Notes under the pieces: model-generated
The model's input: the letters and a program-made list of their open reading frames with translations, nothing else
Told to the model about the DNA's origin: nothing
Databases searched by the model: none
Shown: positions 1-7,310 of the stretch, one piece after another
Position numbering within the stretch: position 1 is the stretch's first letter
Layout of the letters: every line of letters starts with the position of its first letter
Source: Sphingopyxis yananensis
Lineage (GTDB): Bacteria > Pseudomonadota > Alphaproteobacteria > Sphingomonadales > Sphingomonadaceae
Direction of reading: 5' to 3'
Length of the DNA stretch: 64,000 nucleotides
Assembly (NCBI RefSeq): GCF_020687785.1
Contig: NZ_JAJEWI010000008.1
Span: 62,001 to 126,000 of the forward strand
Made by a program: the position numbers and the translations under genes

Positions 1-1082
1 TTATCTCATCCAAGGAAGTCGGCACGCTGATCCAAGCACTGGGCACCGGCATTCGTGATGAATTTAACCTTGAAAAATTGCGGTATCACAAGATTGTGAT
101 CATGACCGACGCTGACGTCGACGGCGCGCATATTCGCACCTTGCTGCTGACATTCTTCTATCGCCAGATGCCAGAAATCATTGAAAATGGTCATCTTTAT
201 ATTGCGCAGCCGCCTTTGTACAAAGTGGCGAAGGGCCGCAGCGAAGTCTATTTGAAGGATGACGCGGCACTGGAAAATTATCTGGTCGACGCGGGCATTG
301 ATACGCTGGTGTTGGAAAGCCAAGGCGGAACCCGTTTTGGTCAGGACCTGCGCGAATTAATTGAACATGGCCGCCGGATGCGCGCCTTGATGCATTATGT
401 TCCGCGCAATCTGAACCACGGCCTGATCGAAGCCTTGGCGCTGACTGGCGCACTGGACCCCGAATTGGATACAGCGGGCCGCGCTCGCGCCGCCGCTACC
501 TTGCCTGCGTGGCTGAACGCCGCCGACAAAGCCCTGTCGGGCAGCGGCGAAGCGGTTTGGACCGTTTCTGCCGACGACCATGGCGGATATCAATTGGAAC
601 GTCGCTGGCGCGGCGTAAGCGATTTCCACAGCATCGACGCTGCCTTTTTGGCCAGCCAAGAGGCACGTCGCTTGCACAAATTGGCAGCGGAACAGGGCGA
701 AAGCTATACCGCCCCCTCGCGCTTGGTGAAGCAAAGTGCCAATCATGTGGAAGCAGAGGCCAGCAGCGAAAATGGCGAAACAAGCGTCACCATCACAGGG
801 AAATCCACCCCTGTGACTCGCCCATCCGAACTGCTGGAGGCCATTTTTGCGAACAGCCGCCGTGGCCTGTCGATCAGCCGATACAAAGGACTGGGTGAGA
901 TGAACGCCGAGCAATTGTGGGAAACCACGCTCGACCCATCCAATCGTTCCTTGCTGCGGGTCGAAGCGGAACAGGCTGATGTTGCGCATGAAATCTTTGA
1001 ACGCCTGATGGGCGACGAAGTGGAACCACGGCGCGAATTCATTCAAACCAACGCTTTGTCAGTGGCGAATTTGGACGTGTAA
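1..1082 (+). CDS. gyrB: DNA gyrase subunit B, C-terminal part (5' end outside window)
   Basis: The open frame enters from the left edge (first full codon at base 3) and ends at TAA 1080-1082. The translation carries the TOPRIM metal-binding motif DADVDGAHIRTLLLTFFYR, which binds Mg for DNA cleavage, and the typical GyrB tail with SRYKGLGEMN and the final ERLMGDEVEPRREFI segment. GyrB is the ATPase subunit of the A2B2 gyrase that introduces negative supercoils. Between the TOPRIM part and the tail lies a moderately variable stretch of about 150 residues, as in other GyrB proteins of the Proteobacteria. Only the last ~360 residues are present, so the ATPase and transducer domains lie upstream. 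GyrB rather than ParE is favoured by this insertion; confidence is high. Confidence 0.97.
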   Translation, partial: ISSKEVGTLIQALGTGIRDEFNLEKLRYHKIVIMTDADVDGAHIRTLLLTFFYRQMPEIIENGHLYIAQPPLYKVAKGRSEVYLKDDAALENYLVDAGIDTLVLESQGGTRFGQDLRELIEHGRRMRALMHYVPRNLNHGLIEALALTGALDPELDTAGRARAAATLPAWLNAADKALSGSGEAVWTVSADDHGGYQLERRWRGVSDFHSIDAAFLASQEARRLHKLAAEQGESYTAPSRLVKQSANHVEAEASSENGETSVTITGKSTPVTRPSELLEAIFANSRRGLSISRYKGLGEMNAEQLWETTLDPSNRSLLRVEAEQADVAHEIFERLMGDEVEPRREFIQTNALSVANLDV

Positions 1083-1123
1083 CAGGCGACAAATGTCGTA
1101 AATCTACCAAATATGGAAATCAT

Positions 1124-1150
1124 AAAAAGGGCGGTTTTCCGCCCTTTTTT
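1124..1150 (+). terminator. Rho-independent terminator after gyrB
   Basis: A perfect 6-bp stem, GGGCGG (1129-1134) and CCGCCC (1139-1144), with a TTTT loop, is preceded by A5 and followed by T6. It lies 42 bp after the gyrB stop codon. Confidence 0.93.
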
Positions 1151-1272
1151 ATTGCAACACATCCCAAAATCACTACTCATTTGGTCGGATTATCGGCTCA
1201 AGCCATCGCCAAAATATTGCAGGCCAAACGCCATGCTGCTTGAAGCCCCTTCAGCAAAAACAGGGGATCCCT

Positions 1273-1830
1273 ATGCGTTATTTGATGGCCATTGCAGCAC
1301 CGCTGCTGCTCGCAAATTCGGCCACCGTACAGGCTGAGACACTGCCGAGCGGCGTAAGCGCATCGGTGAACGCCATGTTGTCAGCTGTCTCGGTTGTGGA
1401 TCAACGCCTGTCGCGCTCAAATGTTGCGCCGCAAACAACCTATGTCCCAGCTTTGTCGATTAACGAAAAGGCCGATGACGTCGAGGCCCCGCTTGCCGAC
1501 GAAAATGACATCAACGACACAGATAATGCGGAAACCCATGTCGGCGACGGCTTGGCAAGCTTTTACGGCAAAGAATTGGCCGGAAACCGCACCGCCAGTG
1601 GCGAACGCTTTAACCCAGACGAACTGACGGCCGCCCATCCCTCCTTGGCATTTGGCAGCAAAGTGCGCGTTACCAATTTGAACAATGGCCAAAGCGTGAT
1701 CGTCCGTATCAATGACCGCGGCCCCTTCACCCATCGCCGCGTTATCGACGTATCCCAAGCTGCAGCACGCGAAATCGGCATGCACCGCACCGGCACCGCC
1801 CGCGTTTCCATGGCACTGCTCAGCGAATAA
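1273..1830 (+). CDS. RlpA-like double-psi beta-barrel protein
   Basis: The 185-residue product starts with a clear Sec signal peptide (MRYLMAIAAPLLLANSATVQA), so it is exported. The C-terminal ~95 residues are an RlpA-type double-psi beta-barrel, recognisable from GLASFYGKELAGNRTASGE and VRINDRGPFTHRRVIDVS. RlpA proteins are lytic transglycosylases acting on peptidoglycan denuded of stem peptides, often at the septum. The catalytic-type Asp in the NDRGPF motif is present. There is no C-terminal SPOR domain and no lipobox cysteine, so septal targeting is not evident. An upstream TTG at 1240 is in frame, but the ATG at 1273 has an AGGGG ribosome site and begins the signal peptide, so I chose it. 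Confidence 0.85.
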   Translation: MRYLMAIAAPLLLANSATVQAETLPSGVSASVNAMLSAVSVVDQRLSRSNVAPQTTYVPALSINEKADDVEAPLADENDINDTDNAETHVGDGLASFYGKELAGNRTASGERFNPDELTAAHPSLAFGSKVRVTNLNNGQSVIVRINDRGPFTHRRVIDVSQAAAREIGMHRTGTARVSMALLSE

Positions 1831-2128
1831 TTGCGCCAAATAATGCGGCCCATGTCCGCTGCTTTCCCAAAATCCCTCCGGTCCTTATCTTGCAATTCTG
1901 TCGCCATCGGTCATTTGCTCGCTGATGGATAGCATATAGCGGCTTGGCCGCCCGCGTCTGGCACGCACATGCCCCTCCCTTATCCCAACTGCGCACATAT
2001 GTTTTCACGGCTTCCCGTGCATTTTGCTCGCGCAATCGCGCACAAAGTCATGGAGTTGAGACAATTTTCCGCATATCAATCATGCTGACCTAGCCAAATA
2101 TGGCCCAACTGCAGCACGGAGGAACAGC
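1831..2128. other. Intergenic gap, no feature recognised
   Basis: About 300 bp between the RlpA-like gene and the cytochrome b561 gene. I see no convincing gene, RNA or terminator here. The promoter of the cytochrome gene presumably lies in its last 100 bp. Confidence 0.5.
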
Positions 2129-2683
2129 ATGAACCCACGCTCCACCATCAAATCCTATGATGCCTTCACGCGCTTGCTGCATTGGGTGATGGCCGCACTG
2201 CTGTTTTGGCAATTTGGCGGCCTGATCGCCGAAGGAATATGGGGGGAAACCCCGCTGATTAAAGCATGGACAGCCACACATGGCTCAATTGGTCTGATCA
2301 TCTTGGTAACGGCGATCATTCGCGTGACATGGGCGATCATTCAGCGGCCCCGCCGGCCAGCATATTCCGTCAACCTGTCGGGTACCGCCGCCCGCAGCCT
2401 ACATGCCATTTTCTATGCGGCCATGCTGATCATTCCCTTTGTTGCCCTCCTTCGTTCCATCGGCAGCGGACGCGGCGTAAAATTTTTTGGGACCGAGCTG
2501 CTCGCCTCAACAGGTCAGAAAATTCCGGCGCTAATGGCCCCCGCCAATGCTGTGCATGGGCTGTTTGGCTGGACATTGCTGGCGCTGATTTTGGGGCATA
2601 TCGCGATGGCTCTATTTCATCATTTCGGCCTGAAAGATGGCGTGATGGCAAAAATGCTGCCCAGCCTTCGGCGTCAGCGTTAA
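2129..2683 (+). CDS. Cytochrome b561 family membrane protein
   Basis: The 184-residue protein has four hydrophobic helices and begins with the family signature YDAFTRLLHWVMAALLFWQF, which carries a histidine haem ligand. Further histidines in transmembrane segments (THGSIGLI, LHAIFYAAML, GHIAMALFHH) fit the two b-type haems of the CybB/cytochrome b561 family. These proteins pass electrons between quinol and an acceptor in the inner membrane. An AGGAG-like site (GGAGGA) lies just upstream of the ATG. The gene stands alone with its own upstream gap. The physiological partner cannot be told from the context. Confidence 0.88.
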   Translation: MNPRSTIKSYDAFTRLLHWVMAALLFWQFGGLIAEGIWGETPLIKAWTATHGSIGLIILVTAIIRVTWAIIQRPRRPAYSVNLSGTAARSLHAIFYAAMLIIPFVALLRSIGSGRGVKFFGTELLASTGQKIPALMAPANAVHGLFGWTLLALILGHIAMALFHHFGLKDGVMAKMLPSLRRQR

Positions 2684-2880
2684 TCCGCGCATCAGCACCG
2701 CTTGTGGATTGGGCGGCTCGGCGCGGCTTGAAAAACCGCATGGCCCGTCCTATATTCAGGTCAGCTTGATCAGTGCGGCCACCGCGCTGCATGGTCTAGT
2801 TTGGTTCAAATAGGGTCGTCCTTTCGGCCCAACCCCGCTAAAATCCTATATTTTGCGATGAACCTGTCACAGTCTCAACT

Positions 2881-2955
2881 ATGACCAACCATGATGCCGC
2901 ACCCTTATTCGGCGTCATCCAAATGCAATATTTCAACGATAAAAGAGTAATATGA
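2881..2955 (+). other. Possible 24-codon leader ORF overlapping the next small gene
   Basis: An ATG at 2881 opens a 24-codon frame whose TGA stop (2953-2955) overlaps the ATG of the 47-codon ORF at 2952 in the ATGA arrangement used for translational coupling. There is no clear Shine-Dalgarno sequence before 2881, so translation is uncertain. It lies below normal gene-calling limits. Confidence 0.25.
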
Positions 2956-3095
2956 CACATAGTAACAATATTTATCCCCGCCTTTCCGGCCTTTCGCTCG
3001 CGGGAAAGCCGCTTCGCCTGCCTGCCGAAAAACGCCCCTTGGCCGTCCTTCCTCGCCGCGAGTTGCAACGCCTAATCGCCGATATGGTCGATTAA
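2952..3095 (+). CDS. Small hypothetical protein, 47 residues
   Basis: The frame runs from ATG 2952 to TAA 3093-3095. The product is basic in the middle (LAGKPLRLPAEKRPLAVLP) and ends in a short amphipathic helix, RRELQRLIADMVD. A helix of the RREL-RIVAEM type at the C-terminus is what I would expect of a small conserved alphaproteobacterial protein, but I do not recognise the family. A weak AAAGAG site precedes the ATG. It sits alone in a 720-bp gap between cytochrome b561 and the PAS-GGDEF-EAL gene. Confidence 0.45.
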   Translation: MTHSNNIYPRLSGLSLAGKPLRLPAEKRPLAVLPRRELQRLIADMVD

Positions 3096-3405
3096 AGTCG
3101 CATGCCCTGCGGCGACCCTATCCAAATATTATAAAATAGCATTCGCATTTTAAAACCGGCGCAGCGACTCCACTCACGCTGCCCATAACGGCGGTAGATC
3201 CGCCGCAATCCCATCGCTTCTCTACCGGGCTAAAAGCCCCCCTTAATTCGCCAGATCGTGACCGTAAAAGCCCAGCTTTCCGGCGTCCACCCCCCCACAT
3301 CCTTCCTGCATGGATCGGTAGTAAACTATATGCTATCGGCGCGATCTTAATTCTATTTTAGGATTTCAAACAGATAGACCCTCTCACTAGAAGTGAGCCC
3401 GACCC
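3096..3405. other. Intergenic gap upstream of the c-di-GMP gene
   Basis: About 310 bp with no gene I can support. It holds a small GGGCT-AAA-AGCCC hairpin near 3227-3239 and an AT-rich stretch near 3320-3370 that probably contains the promoter of the gene at 3406. Confidence 0.45.
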
Positions 3406-5247
3406 ATGCCGCATTTGGCAAATTTAGCCGACCGCACCCTTTTGCCCGCCGATCACCAGCGCCCTTCCACAAGCGCCGCCGCTTTTTTTTCCGACGCGGA
3501 CCGGAATGCGGACGCAAGTGCAGGCGTGCCCGCCGCGCTGATCGTGGAACAAGCGCCGGTCAGCCCGCAAGAAGCGTTGCAGGCGGCTTTTGCCAATCCG
3601 CGCGAGGCGCTGAATCAGGCAGCGATCGTCGCGATCACCGACGCACGGGGCAATATTGTTGCCGTCAATCAAAAATTTTGCGACCTCAGCGGCTATACCC
3701 AAGATGAGCTGATTGGCCGCAACCACCGTCTGCTGAAATCTGGTGTGCATGACCGCGCCTTTTTCCAAAATTTATACCGCAGCATTTCACGCGGAAAAAC
3801 ATGGCATGGAACGCTGTGCAACCGCGCCAAGGGCGGCCATCTTTATTGGGTGGACACCACCATTGTCCCCAACCGAAGCGCCGACGGGAAAATTTTGGGC
3901 TATACCGCCATTCGGTTCGACGTCACGCCGTTGACCCATGCTCGGCAGGAATTATGGAACCAAGCCCATTTTGATGTGCTGACCGGCGCCGCCAACCGCC
4001 GACATTTCCTCAGCCAGTTGGAGGAACGCACCGCCCAGGCGAAACAAGCCCCCTTTCATGTGGCTATGCTGGATCTGGACCATTTCAAAGAGGTCAATGA
4101 CGCTGGCGGTCACAATATTGGGGACCAATTGCTGCGCAATGTCGCCGATATTATCGGCACTCATCTGCACGACGACGAACTGTTGGGACGATTGGGCGGC
4201 GATGAATTCGCCATGATTTTGCGAGCATCCGACGCTCCCGCCACGTTGGATCAACGACTTCGGGCGATGTTGCAGGATATATATGCCCACCGTTTAACGG
4301 ACAGCGCCGTTCCGCGCAGCACCGCCAGCATCGGCTTGTCTCGCTTTCCCAATGATGGCGACAACAGCCATGAATTGATGCGGCGGGCCGATCTGGCCCT
4401 CTATGCTGCCAAACGCGAGGGGGGCGACGACTGGCGCGCGTTCCAAATCACCTATGAAGCCGAGGCTGAACGGCGACTTGATCTACGCACTCGTTTCTTT
4501 CAAGCCTTTGCAAACAAACAAATTCATATTTATTATCAACCCATTATTTCGCTCTGCGCGTCTGGCCCACCCGCATTTGAGGCGCTGGTTCGCTGGATAG
4601 ACGATGATGGCACGATTTTAACGCCGGGCAGTTTTTCCGAAATCTTGCAAGAAGAAGCGACCGCCCGCGAAATTGGCAATTTGGCCTTGAACACCGCCAT
4701 CAACCAAATTCAGCAATGGAATGCGGCGGGCATGGCCTTCAGCACGATCAGCGTGAATGCCACGGGACCAGACCTGCGGTCCGACATGTTTGTCGGCCGA
4801 ATTGTCGATGCCATTCTATCCGGCCAAATCCGTCCCAATCAACTGGCCATCGAAATCACCGAAGGCATGTTGCTGGATCGCCAAGCCCGCCGTGTGCGAA
4901 GCAGCATTGATAAATTGCATCAATTGGGCATCCGCATTGCTTTTGATGATTTTGGAACCGGCTTTGCCTCGCTAACCCATTTGCGTGAACTGCCCATCCA
5001 TGTTGTGAAAATCGACCGGAGCTTCGTTCAGGCGATTTGCAACAGCAGCAAAGACCGCGTCATTGTCGACAGCCTGATTACCCTGTCCCACCGCTTGGGT
5101 TTGCAAGTGGTTGCCGAAGGCGTGGAAACCGAGGACCAAATGCGCATGCTGGCGCGCATGGGGTGCGACCGCATCCAAGGCTTTCTGATCGCCGAAGCGC
5201 TGAACGCCACCGTCGCCCAAGCTTTTTTGGAGAATGTCAGGGCATAA
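3406..5247 (+). CDS. PAS-GGDEF-EAL cyclic-di-GMP turnover protein
   Basis: The 613-residue cytoplasmic protein has a PAS domain (about residues 70-175, with the PAS signature IVAITDARGNIVAVNQKFC and a PAC-like tail), a GGDEF domain (about 180-340) with an intact GGDEF motif, and an EAL domain (about 360-610). The EAL part keeps FEALVRW, ITEGML, DDFGTGFASL and KIDRSFV, so phosphodiesterase activity is likely. GGDEF proteins make c-di-GMP and EAL proteins hydrolyse it; both active sites look intact. The inhibitory I-site (RxxD five residues before GGDEF) reads HDDE and is therefore lost. No membrane segment is visible. It lies directly upstream of the chemotaxis operon, which suggests a link to motility control (inference). 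Confidence 0.92.
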   Translation: MPHLANLADRTLLPADHQRPSTSAAAFFSDADRNADASAGVPAALIVEQAPVSPQEALQAAFANPREALNQAAIVAITDARGNIVAVNQKFCDLSGYTQDELIGRNHRLLKSGVHDRAFFQNLYRSISRGKTWHGTLCNRAKGGHLYWVDTTIVPNRSADGKILGYTAIRFDVTPLTHARQELWNQAHFDVLTGAANRRHFLSQLEERTAQAKQAPFHVAMLDLDHFKEVNDAGGHNIGDQLLRNVADIIGTHLHDDELLGRLGGDEFAMILRASDAPATLDQRLRAMLQDIYAHRLTDSAVPRSTASIGLSRFPNDGDNSHELMRRADLALYAAKREGGDDWRAFQITYEAEAERRLDLRTRFFQAFANKQIHIYYQPIISLCASGPPAFEALVRWIDDDGTILTPGSFSEILQEEATAREIGNLALNTAINQIQQWNAAGMAFSTISVNATGPDLRSDMFVGRIVDAILSGQIRPNQLAIEITEGMLLDRQARRVRSSIDKLHQLGIRIAFDDFGTGFASLTHLRELPIHVVKIDRSFVQAICNSSKDRVIVDSLITLSHRLGLQVVAEGVETEDQMRMLARMGCDRIQGFLIAEALNATVAQAFLENVRA

Positions 5248-5364
5248 CAACAATGTTTATCAACTCATCAACCTTTGATTAAAGAGTTGCAGTTAGGGCG
5301 TCAGCATCGTTCCCAATCGGTAAACCACCAATATTGGGGCACAATATACTGATGGAGTCGCACC

Positions 5365-6990
5365 GTGGACCGCAATCAACGCGCTGAAGAAATTGCTGCA
5401 AGGATTAATTTCTTTGGTATCAGCCGTTCTGATTATGCTCAATTTCCGGCTATCGCCAAGTCGCTGGATGACCATGCCCCCACGGCGATGACCGCATTTT
5501 ACGGTAAAATCAGCCAAACGGCCCAAGTGTCGCATTTCTTTTCGTCGCAACAAGCGATGAACCATGCACGGGATAAGCAATTGGGCCATTGGCAGCAATT
5601 GTTCGCGCGCCCGCTGGATGAAGGATATTTTCAACGCGCCGAGCGTATCGGCAATGTTCATGCCCAAATCGGCCTGAAGCCAACATGGTATATTGGCGGC
5701 TATGCCTTGGTGCTCGAACGCGTCATTCAAGCGATCATCAATGAATCTTTGGTTCAGCGCCTGAATGGCAAGCAATTGGGCAAGAAGATCAGCACATTGG
5801 TCAAATTGGCCTTGCTGGACATGGACGTTGCTTTGTCGGCTTATTTCCATGCCGAAGAAGGCCAGCGATTGGCCGTGATCGACCAATTTGGTTCAGCCCT
5901 ATCGGAACTGGCCCAGGGTGATTTCACATCCGAACTGGGCGAATTGCCCGAAGCCTTTGCCCAAATCGAAAAAGATTTCGAGAATATGCGGGAAAAGATC
6001 AGCGAAACGCTGGTCCAAGTTTCCGTGACCGCCGACAGCATCAATACCGGATCGGTGGAGATCGCGCAGGCATCCGACGATCTGTCTATCCGGACCGAAC
6101 AACAGGCCGCCTCGCTGGAGCAAACAGCCGCTGCTATGGACCAACTGACCAGCGGCGTTCGCGAAGCGGCTGAGGGTGCGGAGCATGTGAAAAACAGCGT
6201 CGAAGAGGCTCATCATGACGCGAGCCAAGGCGGCGCGGTGGTCAAAGAAGCGGTGCGCGCAATGGACGATATTCATCGCTCCGCCCAAGAAATCACCCAA
6301 ATCACCAATGTCATTGATGGCATTGCATTCCAAACCAACCTATTGGCGTTAAATGCGGGCGTCGAGGCTGCACGGGCTGGCGACGCAGGCAAGGGTTTTG
6401 CGGTTGTCGCCAATGAAGTGCGCGCGCTCGCCCAGCGTTCCGCCGAAGCCGCCAAGCATATCAAGGATTTGATCAGCGCCAGTTCGCAGCAGGTCGAACG
6501 CGGCGTGGCCTTGGTTGGCCAGTCGGGCGAATCGCTGGACCGCATTGTCGACCGCATCGGCTATATCTCGCAATTGGCGGGCAATATCTCGCAATTGGCG
6601 GGTACACAGGCCAACAGCTTGCAGCAAATTAACGTCGCCGTTGGCGAAATGGACAAGATGACCCAGCAAAATGCTGCGATGGTCGAACAATCCACTGCCG
6701 CAGCGCGCAGTTTGGCCAATGAAGCGAGCCAGCTTGCGGCTCTGGTTGGCCATTTCAACTTGGCCAACAGCGCGCCCTCTAGTCGCTATCAAAACGGCAT
6801 GGCTGTGCCAGTATCTTCGCTGGCTCACGCACCTTTTAAAGCCCCAGCATCAGCCCCGCGTCGGGGCAGCGGGACGCCGTCCTGTGCCCCCACTTTGGGC
6901 CGCGGCCGCCCAGCCGCTCCGCCGGTCACACCTCAGCCGACCGCAGCGCTGGCCAGCGCTGGCGCAGATGATGATTGGTCGGAATTTTAA
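5365..6990 (+). CDS. Globin-coupled methyl-accepting chemotaxis protein
   Basis: The 541-residue transducer starts at GTG 5365 behind a GGAG site. Residues 1-160 are a protoglobin sensor of the HemAT type: the motif [16 protein letters not shown] carries the proximal haem histidine (about His99). Residues 240-480 form the MCP signalling hairpin with the tip sequence [21 protein letters not shown]. No transmembrane segment is present, so it is a soluble oxygen/haem sensor. The C-terminus, DDDWSEF, fits the xWxxF pentapeptide that tethers CheR and CheB. A Pro/Ala-rich linker precedes it. The gene leads the che operon, so oxygen sensing is probably its main input. A 7-residue tandem duplication lies near residue 400. 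Confidence 0.93.
   Translation: MDRNQRAEEIAARINFFGISRSDYAQFPAIAKSLDDHAPTAMTAFYGKISQTAQVSHFFSSQQAMNHARDKQLGHWQQLFARPLDEGYFQRAERIGNVHAQIGLKPTWYIGGYALVLERVIQAIINESLVQRLNGKQLGKKISTLVKLALLDMDVALSAYFHAEEGQRLAVIDQFGSALSELAQGDFTSELGELPEAFAQIEKDFENMREKISETLVQVSVTADSINTGSVEIAQASDDLSIRTEQQAASLEQTAAAMDQLTSGVREAAEGAEHVKNSVEEAHHDASQGGAVVKEAVRAMDDIHRSAQEITQITNVIDGIAFQTNLLALNAGVEAARAGDAGKGFAVVANEVRALAQRSAEAAKHIKDLISASSQQVERGVALVGQSGESLDRIVDRIGYISQLAGNISQLAGTQANSLQQINVAVGEMDKMTQQNAAMVEQSTAAARSLANEASQLAALVGHFNLANSAPSSRYQNGMAVPVSSLAHAPFKAPASAPRRGSGTPSCAPTLGRGRPAAPPVTPQPTAALASAGADDDWSEF
6564..6602 (+). repeat. 21-bp tandem duplication inside the MCP gene
   Basis: The 18-mer TATCTCGCAATTGGCGGG occurs at 6564-6581 and again at 6585-6602, a period of 21 bp. 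It adds one heptad (ISQLAGN) to the signalling coiled coil. Confidence 0.85.
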
Positions 6991-7013
6991 CGGTTTAAGG
7001 GGCGGTATCAGAC

Positions 7014-7310
7014 ATGCGGCACATCATTTTGCCCGCACGGCTGGATCAAGAAGCGGTGCGCCAACTGGCACTGGATATGCAAAATATCCTGCAAAACAGC
7101 GGCGTCACTATCGACGGATCGGCGGTTGAAAAAATAGGTTTGGCGGGTTTGCAATTGTTGGCCTCCGCGCTGCGCAGTGCATCATCATCGTCCGCCATTA
7201 GCCTGACGTCCGCTAGCGCAGACCTGTTGCGGGCCGCGCAAATGGCGGGCCTGAGCGCCGCCCTATCGCTGCCCCTACCCCTGCCTCACCAGTCCGAGGA
7301 ACGGGCATGA
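7014..7310 (+). CDS. STAS-domain protein of the che operon
   Basis: The 98-residue product resembles small STAS-domain proteins (anti-sigma-factor antagonist fold): an N-terminal strand, ARLDQEAVRQLALDMQ, then a VTIDGSAVEKIGLAGLQLL core that matches the STAS signature in which a Ser/Thr may be phosphorylated. Such proteins are found at the start of several alphaproteobacterial che operons, but their role there is not settled. An AAGGGG site precedes the ATG. Its stop overlaps the cheA start (ATGA, 7307-7310), so the two are probably translationally coupled. Confidence 0.8.
   Translation: MRHIILPARLDQEAVRQLALDMQNILQNSGVTIDGSAVEKIGLAGLQLLASALRSASSSSAISLTSASADLLRAAQMAGLSAALSLPLPLPHQSEERA

Noticed and set aside
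357..1046. Long reading frame antisense to gyrB
   Set aside because: It lies wholly opposite a conserved gene and has no family-like sequence; it is a by-product of codon bias.
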